Positions 56,401-64,000 of a stretch of 64,000 nt of DNA are shown here, one piece after another. Location of the stretch: contig NC_087069.1 in assembly GCF_963678635.1 (NCBI RefSeq), positions 36,125,959 through 36,189,958 on the forward strand. Direction: 5' to 3'. The translations under genes were made by a program, and so were the position numbers. The notes under the pieces are model-generated. The model saw nothing but the letters and a program-made list of their open reading frames with translations, had not been told where the DNA came from and ran no database searches. Position 1 is the first letter of the stretch; every line of letters starts with the position of its first letter. This DNA is from Symsagittifera roscoffensis (Eukaryota; Xenacoelomorpha; Acoela; Convolutidae).

Positions 56401-59000
56401 GTCTGGACTTTGTATTACTTGAACAGTTACTAGGTAACAGAGTAACGGAAGTTTTAACAGCGTTCCATCAAACAAGGAACCTTACGAAGAATTCTTGACT
56501 GTTTTCTATCTATTGTCAATAAAAAAGACTGGAAACAATGTTCTCGATTCTCAGACTTCCAGATAGTTTTTAAAAAGCTTTACCCGTTGTCGAAAGAATT
56601 AGTTCAAAAAAATTTATATTTCAGACTTCGATAATTATGAATAAGAGTATGTAGAGAAATTAACCAGAGAAAAGACAAAATTTTAAAATTGTCATTTTGC
56701 TGGGGATCAGTATTATTTCTTTCAAGCAAGACATTATGACAGTTTCATGTCTCTTATGTGTTCTGGCTGTCAAAGTTTCTTCAAATGATCAAAATTCCAT
56801 TCAAAGTTCTGTTAGGACACATTTTTGTAAAGAAATTATATGCGCTCCATGAAACCCTCTTGGAAATTTAAATGAAGTCACCCAGTTTTGGTTGAAGTCA
56901 CTATTCCCTCAAAAAAAAAGCAAACTTGAAAAAACTAGCATTCAAAAAGTTAAACTCAAATGACCCAAATAACACCGGAGTTTATGTTTTGATTTTAATA
57001 AGTTGTTGCATTTTTTTAAGTTTGAGCAATATCTGGGTATGTTGGTTGGAGCAATAGCTCTGGATTCTTTCCCATAAAAGCTTACAATCAAGATGTGTAC
57101 TTCATCTTGATGGGGTAATTAGAATCATCTAAACCATACTGCCTGAATGTGGCAAAAAACCGGTCGAGTGTAATCAGTTTTTTTCTGGAAGAATACAGCA
57201 ACAAGGTTGTTGTTGTAACAGAGTAATCAAATTACAAAAGTATCCACTTTTATCACTACAAAAAATTGAAGTGTTGAATTAATTCACTGATTTCTGCACG
57301 AATTAACAAAAACACAAGTTATGTCTAGTTTGCGAGATCCAAAACGTTTTATGCGGAACAAAATAGGAGAAGACATGAGTGGTCTACGTTCTTTGGTTTT
57401 ACCTCAAATAGTTTTTGTAATTGAAACTTTAATTTTAACTCACTACATATCTGCAAAACACAAGTTGGAATTTATTCAAGTCATTTTCACTCCTTCTGTT
57501 TATGTCAAGATATGCCAACGGTACACAAGATAAGATCTTGTGAAAAGCCACAAGTGTAAAATTAAGAGTTTGAGTTGCTAAAATCTTTAATTGATCACAA
57601 AATAATCTGTAACTTTTTTTTTAATCTGAGCATCTATACCTGAGAATTTTCGAGCTTCAAGGCAATTTCTCCCACAAACTGAATATTGAAGATTTGGAGA
57701 TGGACATATATTTTGTCTACATAGCTCTTGCTGAGGAAAATGTCTTTGTTCTTGAGAAAATAGGAATCAGCTGGACAAAACAGCGATTTGGAAAAAACTG
57801 AGAGAAATTGACTGCAGAGGTTCTTTCAAACCAAATAAAAAATTCATTTTTCGTTGAAGGTTGTGCAACGCCCAAACAACGCACTGAAAGGAAACCTGAT
57901 TTAAATTTAAAAAAGAATAAAACAAGTGAGATATATTAAATTTGAGTAGAAAGAACATTAAGCAAATGAGTTATAAAAAATTACGTGACTGTAATTTTGT
58001 GACGGTAAATCTTTATATCTCAAAAATATTTTCCAAATTTTGACTTTTTGTGAAATTTAAGCAGGCTACAGACAGTTGTTATTAAACAAAATAAAATACA
58101 GTTCAGAAATCAAAATATATCTTTTTGTTTTTCTGCGAAAAAAGTTTAAAAAAAAACAATCAGTTTCTACGCAAACGACAAAACTTCTCACCATTGCTTT
58201 ACCATGAACCTAAAATGCGCTATTTTGGTGTCAGGTCACCGATTTTAAGTTTTATACTATAGAAACTTACCGGTAAGAGAAAGTGCGCCTAAGAATCACC
58301 ATTATAGAAAATCAAACTAAGAATCAGTCAAAAAAATACCAAAAAAAATTGTATCAGCATTCTTTTACCCGGGTATACATAAAACCCTAGCATCTAATAT
58401 CTAAAACACTATATAAATACAATGCACTCTCTTATCACATAGGGTACAGGACCGGAAACCTATAACGCACCTTTGTACAAAGGCTCCTCTAAGCACCCCC
58501 TTTAGTTGGTCTCCAGTATCTACTAATAGCCAAGTTTACCAATCTCGCGGGGATGGGTGGGAGGGGCGGGGGTTATTGGTTGAAGCGTTCAATTTTTTCT
58601 TTTCACTTCAAAAGTCGACCAAGTGCCTTTTTGCGACTCGAATTCCGCGGTCGAGAGCAAATTTTAATTCAAGCAAAATGTCAAAACAAGCCCCATTTTA
58701 TCAAGAAAGTCGAAGCATACGACAAAAGCAGTCAAAGCATACCCGATTTTGGTCAATAAGCAAAACATAGATCGATTACAGTCGAAACGTGCCTGTTTTG
58801 GTCGACGAGATTTGCTCAATGCAAAGCTATAGGTCTCAGAGGGAAACCTTGAGTTTTCAAGATCAAAAAATTCCTGCCGCGAGAAAATTTGAACTATGCC
58901 GCAACTTTTTCAAATGTTTCAAATGTCAGTTTTCAGATGAACAGTTTGATTCCAGTTTTGCAAAAAAAGAAGCAAAACTGAAAGATTCGATTTGAAAAAC
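53445..59000. repeat. Old, diverged tandem duplication of a 2.6-2.9 kb unit
   Basis: About 53445-56082 and 56083-59000 share ordered blocks: ATCAACGAGA at 53500 and 56136, AATTGACACTTCT at 53578 and 56213, GAAATTGACTGCAGAG at 55072 and 57804, and GTCGACCAAGTG at 55651 and 58614. Identity looks near 70-80%. The second unit has about 350 bp extra at 58215-58590. No gene recognised; 53767-54078 is a 103-codon Lys/Ser/Asn-rich frame not conserved in the other unit. Confidence 0.75.
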
Positions 59001-60260
59001 AAATTTTTAGATGGAGAAATTTAGCATTTTTTTAAATTCATTTAGCCTATTTATAGTTCTAGCATCACCACAAAAATCAACTTAAAATTTTTATTATAGG
59101 TTTTGTCAATTATCTCATTTGATTTGATAAGGAAGAAAGTCCTGAAAAGCGAATCAACAGATAACGAGAAAGTCGAAGCATCGGAACATGGGTCGAGAAC
59201 AGTCATGACATAGGTGAAGCACAGTCAAATCATAGGGCGAGCAGATCCTAAATTTTCAGAAATTATAATCGTTTCGATCACACGGACAGAAGTTATTGTA
59301 CTTGACATTTTAAATAAATCAGTATTGTTCCTATGGTTTGTTTCAAAAGAACTGATTTGGTCGAAAATAATTTGAATTGCAATTTTTTTTGAAGATTTTG
59401 ATCAATTTAAAAAATAGAAACTGAGCAAAAAAAATCTGTTCAGAAAAGACCTTAGAAGAAATTGCAACAAGCAACAATCAGTTGAGGAAGTTTGCTTGTT
59501 GCAAAACTAGAAATTTCAGAGAGAACTCTTTACATTTTCTAGATCTAAAGGTTCCTGCGGCAAAATTTTTTTTCAAAAAATTACCACACAAATCAACTAA
59601 AAATCGTACAAAATAATAATTGTCAATTAAATTAAGTTGTTTGTTGGTCGAGAATGTCGAGCTGGTCGCAAAATAGGTCTCTTGCAATTAAAACATGTTA
59701 ACTTTCAGTCAAAAAAGTCAAACATAGGCCGAGCACAGACAAAACTAAGGTCGAGCAAACCCTAAACTTTCAATAATCATATCTTTTTTGATCATCGGAC
59801 GGAATTTGTAGTTTTTGTTACCTTACAAAATGTAGTATTGTGCTCGTATGATTTATTTCAAAAGACCTGAGTTGGCTAAAAATTATTTGAATTGCGTTTA
59901 TTGATCTACTAGTTTGTAAGTCACAATGGATGAAACGAATCCTAAATGGATCCAATAAAATTTAGAAGTTTTTGTTTGTCGAAAAAGTCGAGTCAATCAA
60001 AACATACCCATTTTTGTTCGAGAAACGCGAAACATATCTTTGCGGGGTCGAACAAAAAAAATTTAAAAAAACTTCTGTCGTAACAGTCGAGAAAATCAAA
60101 ACACATTGAATTAAGTTTTGGTCGAGAAAGTCGAAACAAACCTGAACTGGTTCACACAAAATCGAGCACTCTTTTGTTGGGATAAAAATGTCGAAACATA
60201 GCTAAAATTTTTCGAGACCGTCGAAACATAAATCGAGCACCTCAACCCGGGTAAGGGTGG
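59000..60260. repeat. Motif-repeat DNA built on GTCGAAACATA and TCGAGCA
   Basis: GTCGAAGCAT, GTCGAAACA, GGTCGAGCA and GGTCGAGAA recur many times at irregular spacing, continuing from the end of the previous duplication (from about 58700). A third partial copy of the GCAACAAGCAACAATCAGTTG block lies at 59464. It looks like a decaying satellite; no gene. Confidence 0.6.
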
Positions 60261-60344
60261 AGATGGACTTGATTGAGGGAACAAGGGGGTCGCTGGTTGA
60301 ACGAGTGGGTACGGGCGAATGGCAAACATGGCAAAAAAATGTTA

Positions 60345-60650
60345 AAATGCGATGTTAAAAAGCAAAAGCTAGAAAACATAACTATAAAAATTGTGGAGGC
60401 ACCACCAAAAACCACCCTCGTCGCAGAAACTACCCTATCCTGGTCATCTCAGAAATCTACCCCATGGGAACGTTCAAGACGCAACCCAATTCAGACAATC
60501 TTAACAAACATATCCTTCGGATCCTCCTCTTCACCCCGACCTACTACATACGATACAACTGACGATATAGAAGGAACAAGTGATATTTCATCGACAATAG
60601 ATAGAACCCTGAAACACAGACAAGACGATTTCGATGCAAGATTTAATTAA
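60345..60650 (+). pseudogene. Probable pol C-terminus of a second gypsy element
   Basis: About 100 codons, open to TAA at 60648-60650: VEAPPKTTLVAETTLSWSSQ, SFGSSSSPRPTTYDTTDDI and a charged end DRTLKHRQDDFDARFN. Ser/Thr-rich with no motif. Called from its place 340 bp upstream of a polypurine-like tract and LTR start. It could instead be unrelated. Confidence 0.35.
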
Positions 60651-60990
60651 GACTACCAAGACGTTTTCCAGACTTTTCTCATTTTTTTTTTCATTTTCAT
60701 AGTATTCATTTTAACTGACCTTCTTTAGTGTAGATATTTTTGTATATGGTAAAGTACATCTTGTAGATTAGTATTGTTTCAATTAGTTATTTTTTTTGTG
60801 TTACTGTAAGTTCTGTTTATTCATCTTTTCGTACATTTGTACTTTCCAAATTTCATTTGTAGATTCCATTTTTTCTTGCTGTACTAATTTTCGGCGCAGT
60901 GTATAAATTTTTGTTATACTTTGAAGGATGAAATGGGTGTATATACAATTAGTTTTAGTTAGTTTGTAGTTTTTTTTTCCAGGTGGGAAG
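60651..60990 (+). other. 3' untranslated spacer and polypurine-like tract
   Basis: T-rich noncoding DNA ending in AGGTGGGAAG (60981-60990), a short purine tract placed as expected directly before an LTR start. Confidence 0.4.
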
Positions 60991-61200
60991 TGTTGTGATG
61001 TGTTTTATGTCCATCTTAATGACCTTCGGTATTGATTAAATACCTGTCAACTTTGCATGATACGACCATCGGTCGATCATAGTGTGTTTGTTCAGTGATA
61101 GTTTTAGAACGTTTTAAATTCACACTCTATTTTATTTTTTTTTATTCTTATAAGTAATTGTACATTAGTTTTACATACCTACATCGATTATTAGAACATT
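60991..61200 (+). repeat. Probable LTR of the second gypsy element
   Basis: Begins TGTTGTGATGTGTTTTATGT right after the purine tract, the usual TG start of an LTR. It lies between a pol-like tail and the gag start at 61206, contains ACCATCGGTCGATCATAG and ends unclearly. No second copy exists in the window for comparison. Confidence 0.4.
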
Positions 61201-61205
61201 TTATT

Positions 61206-61910
61206 ATGGCACAGTCAAATGAATCGAACGTGCGTGGAATCCCCTCCTTTTGGCCGAACCATACTCTAGAGCCACCACATTCCTGGCCCCAATGGAGCGA
61301 CCAATTTCAGTTGGCGATAATTGAGAAAGAAAATCTGGACATAGATGGTCTCAACGGACCGGAGGTAACAGAAACTAAAACTCCTATTCTGGAGCAAGTC
61401 ACAGGAAACGAGTCGGACACAGACAGAGCAAGTGGAGAGACGAGGAACAAGAATGCGATGAAACAATACGAAGCCGCCGAGGAAGAGCGGATCAACGAAG
61501 AAAAGAGAAAACTCCATGGGATGAGCGACAAAAAACTCTACTCGAACTTGTTTTTAGCACTAGGGAGAAAAGAAAAAAGGGTCTTTGCTCAAAAAAACCA
61601 TCGGGAAATATTTTAGCTATCTCATTCACGGAGTTCTGGATATTACTTGACACCGCATTCAATGAACCTCCTAACGCAACGTTCGAGAGGTTCAAACTAC
61701 TAAACCGTAAACAGAAAGACCGGGAATCATATGAACAATTCTGGGGGAGCACTGAGGGCTTTGGCGAGTACATGCAACGTAAGCGAGAATGACGAAGCCG
61801 GATGAATAAGAGATATCTTCACTTGTAACATGAAGAATACGAAAGCCCAAAGGAAACTTCTCTCTGCCATGATAAGCCCATCGGAAGCGCTCATTCTCTC
61901 GAGTGAGAAA
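61206..61910 (+). pseudogene. gag: gag gene of a second Ty3/gypsy element (frameshifted)
   Basis: ATG at 61206 gives MAQSNESNVRGIPSFWPNHT. SWPQWSDQFQLAIIEKENLD follows, then a Glu/Lys-rich helix to 61616. After a shift, FTEFWILLDTAFNEPPNATF and LLNRKQKDRESYEQFWGS match the FERFKLLNRKQ...QFW signature of gypsy Gag capsid domains. Another shift leads to NMKNTKAQRKLLSAMIS. Zinc knuckles and protease are absent because the sequence jumps straight to RT. Confidence 0.65.
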
Positions 61911-61939
61911 AATCCCTAACGATCGCAAGATCACACACT

Positions 61940-62400
61940 TCCATTCCCCGTTTAAACCTGTTCAGGCAAATGGAAAAAGCGGGAGTTAATGAAGAATTAC
62001 GAAGAAGGGAGACCGAGGGTAACATTGTAAAACTTGAAAAGTGTGACGAAGATTGTTTTATCAGCCCGAGTGTTATAAACAGGAAGAAAGACGGTTCGGT
62101 TAAATTGGCATTAGACTCTAAATTATTGTATGACCAGATTTTTAAAAACAAATACCAAATGCCAAATATTGATGAACTTATAGATAACGTGGCCTTACAA
62201 ATCTCAGAAAAACCCACTGGACAAGTTTGCTTTGGCAACTTGGATCTGAAAAATTACTATAGCCAACTTAAATTATGGGAAAAAAACGAGTAAGCTGTGT
62301 AACTTAGTTATTGTGGGCGGCGAAACAACGGGAACATATCGGTTTTTAATTGGATGTTACGGACTGGGTGATATGCCCTACGAGTTGAAAGTGAAATGTA
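61940..62400 (+). pseudogene. pol: Truncated gypsy reverse transcriptase
   Basis: 61970-62293 reads MEKAGVNEELRRRETE, ISPSVINRKKDGSVKLALDS, KNKYQMPNIDELID and FGNLDLKNYYSQL; the last carries the motif-A Asp. After a frameshift at about 62290 it continues IVGGETTGTYRFLIGCYGLG and ends near 62400 before the YxDD box. Gag and RT are fused by a deletion of about 1 kb or more (nucleocapsid and protease), so this is a dead, internally deleted copy. Confidence 0.7.
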
Positions 62401-62936
62401 ATGAGTAATGCACCTAACTAAAAATTGATTGAGAGACTGAGCGTAACGTAGCAACTGAGTTAGACAGCAATTGAAATGAATTTAAAACTAACATGAAAAT
62501 ATTACAAGACCTCTCTCGATAGTCGCTTAAAAAACCTTTTTAACCGATATAATCAATTAAAACTAATTACATCGACAAAAACTATTGAATTTGTAATCTA
62601 CTTAGAATGGATTTAAGTTTATATTTTTTGTAATTTTAATAGCACTGAGCATGAAACGACAAGATAATTTATTTTAACTCATGGGCTAACGGTGCGGGTG
62701 AATTTTAAAAACTTTTGCAAATATAAGTTTGTTTACTCAGGCAAAAACCATATTATATGGCCTAATTCCTGATTGAATGATGCTGTGTTTTCAAAACCGA
62801 AACATAGAGGTGATATAAATATAATGGAAACTACTAATATCACAATTATGCACTTTTAAAGAGAAGCACAGTACTCTAGTTGAAGACTACGATGAATTCT
62901 GATTTAAAAAAAAGATTTCTTGAAATGTAATGAAAA
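62401..62936. other. Gene-free stretch
   Basis: AT-rich DNA between the truncated RT and the 3' end of the right-edge gene; nothing recognised. Confidence 0.4.
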
Positions 62937-62942
62937 TTTATT
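62937..62942 (-). promoter_or_regulatory. Likely polyadenylation signal of the right-edge gene
   Basis: AATAAA on the minus strand about 130 nt after the TGA of the gene at 63071-64000. Position and orientation fit a short 3' untranslated region. Confidence 0.45.
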
Positions 62943-63070
62943 TTAAAAATTATTTTCGTAATTTTACAGCGCACGAATTAAATTTTGTCAAATGAAAAAC
63001 ATACTTAAAACAGATGCCATGAGATTGAACATTTGATCGCATTGGTTTATAATCCCAGTGAGAAATGCAT

Positions 63071-64000
63071 TCAAGTGGTGCGAAACTTCAATTTGAGAAG
63101 CGCTGGCTTGCCCTGGGCAGGATCTTTTCCAACCAGAGCGAAAATTGTAGCGTCGTCAATATGACAAAATGAAGTCCTAAGGCTCATGGGTGTACCTTCG
63201 TTATCCGTTATGGTTACCATTTTATGATTTTTGAATTGTTTTTCGAAATCAAAACCGAATAATCTTCCAGTTTCCAAACCCATATGTCTTACCCAGAGAA
63301 TCCCTGGCATTGGGTTCCCGGCTGGAGTCCACATGAGAGAGTAAATGCCCATCCCTCCAAATATGTAGAGACTTTTACACCCCACAGGTTGTGCTACCGA
63401 AGAAGCGGAAGAAGCCGCAGTTGTTTGATGGGGTGATGCTTGTTGTTGTTGAGTTGGCAAGTTAATCACTGCTAAATTGTCTGAAGTCAACCCACAACTT
63501 AGAATCAGAATTGAATCATTAATTACTTGTTCGCTTTTTCATCCAGCTGTGCAGTGTACACTCTTAGTTTGTTTTTGAAAAGGGTGACACTACACCAGCG
63601 CTGACTGTCATCAGCAATATCCAGAATAGCCAAAGCAATCGTGTCATCCTTTGATGTCAAACACCATATCGCAGAATCTCTATTGAGCAATCCTGTTGTA
63701 TCCAGCTGAGACTTTTTCTTCAAGCTCAATTGATCCAACTCCTCAACTGTATTTCCCCCTCTCTTTGTATCTAGAACCACTCCGTACAATGAGTTGCCTG
63801 ATACCATGCAAACATCCCACAAGGCGTACTCATTGCGTCCCCGTAACGTATCCCAACGCATTGTCCTTTTTGGTTTCAATTGGTCATTTTCATAACCGCT
63901 CACACCAAACACTGTAAACACACTTATTCCGTTTGCATCAGAAAAGCAGATCACTTCTTTTGTCTCGGAGTTATATGCCGCCTTGACGCACTGAGCCTCC
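63071..64000 (-). CDS. 3' part of an unidentified, possibly beta-propeller, protein gene (two exons, partial)
   Basis: Exons at 64000-63527 and 63497-63071 on the minus strand give about 299 residues ending LLKLKFRTT before TGA. The frame is open to the window edge, so the N-terminus is missing. Repeating units such as KEVICFSDANGISVFTVFG, SAIWCLTSKDDTIALAIL, LYIFGGMGIYSLMW and SFCHIDDATIFALVGKD alternate hydrophobic strands with turns, as in WD-like propellers, but no clear WD signature is present. A Gln/Ser/Ala/Thr-rich linker (QQQQASPHQTTAASSASS) divides two such regions. GC content is clearly above the flanks and there are no lesions, so this is the best host gene in the window. Family not identified. 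Confidence 0.8.
63498..63526 (-). other. 29-nt spliceosomal intron
   Basis: Minus strand: exon end GCGAACAA, intron GTAATTAATG...CTGATTCTAAG, exon start TTGTGGG. Splicing gives Ala-Asn-Asn-Cys-Gly in frame; unspliced the frame hits TAA at once. The other AG in reach (46-nt intron, ending TTCAG) puts the downstream exon out of frame and meets TGA/TAA, so 29 nt is the only fit. CTGAT could be the branch point, 7 nt before the acceptor. Confidence 0.75.

Overview
The window looks like animal (metazoan) nuclear DNA: very AT-rich, sparse in genes and crowded with decayed transposable elements of typical metazoan kinds. These are Ty3/gypsy-type LTR elements, one with an env-like region, a non-LTR (LINE) reverse-transcriptase remnant, a FLYWCH plus MULE DNA transposon, hAT-like MITEs and a hairpin-ended non-autonomous family. 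I see no bacterial operons, rRNA or CRISPR. The three most convincing host-type coding segments are all on the minus strand at the two window edges. They can be read through candidate introns of 23, 36 and 29 nt. If real, such tiny introns narrow the source to a lineage with miniature introns. Dicyemid mesozoans are one group known for introns of roughly 20-40 nt, but I cannot name the species.

Layout. 1-1.4 kb: a minus-strand gene running off the left edge and a second candidate minus-strand gene, both of unknown function. 1.4-8.7 kb: mostly gene-free, with minisatellites, C-rich tracts, two short coding-like stretches and hAT-type MITEs, one with a perfect 8-bp target-site duplication. About 8.7-24 kb: one long, broken gypsy-type element in + orientation. 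It has an LTR end, a tRNA primer-binding site, a long leader, gag with a zinc knuckle, protease, a deleted reverse transcriptase, RNase H, a partly duplicated integrase, an env-like region and a further unknown reading frame. Two fold-back inverted duplications lie in it. 24-30 kb: tRNA-like and pol-like scraps and short tandem duplications. 30.1-35.5 kb: a young tandem duplication of a 2.7-kb unit, each unit carrying a hairpin-ended element and a 21-bp minisatellite.

36-43.4 kb: a cluster of hairpin-ended elements. One was split by a 2.5-kb MULE whose terminal repeats are arrays of a 15-bp iteron and which is flanked by a perfect 9-bp duplication. Downstream is a composite remnant of gag-like and LINE reverse-transcriptase sequence. 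44-48 kb: a low-confidence minus-strand multi-exon candidate. 48.4-60 kb: two large tandem duplications, another hAT MITE with a perfect 8-bp duplication, another hairpin-ended copy and motif-repeat DNA. 60.3-62.4 kb: a second gypsy element in the order pol tail, LTR, gag, truncated RT. 63.07-64.0 kb: the 3' part of a well-preserved minus-strand gene with a 29-nt intron and a plausible polyadenylation signal.

Apart from the edge genes, almost every recognisable reading frame is mobile-element debris with frameshifts or stops, so no working pathway can be assembled. Boundaries of repeats and LTRs were read by eye and may be off by several bases.
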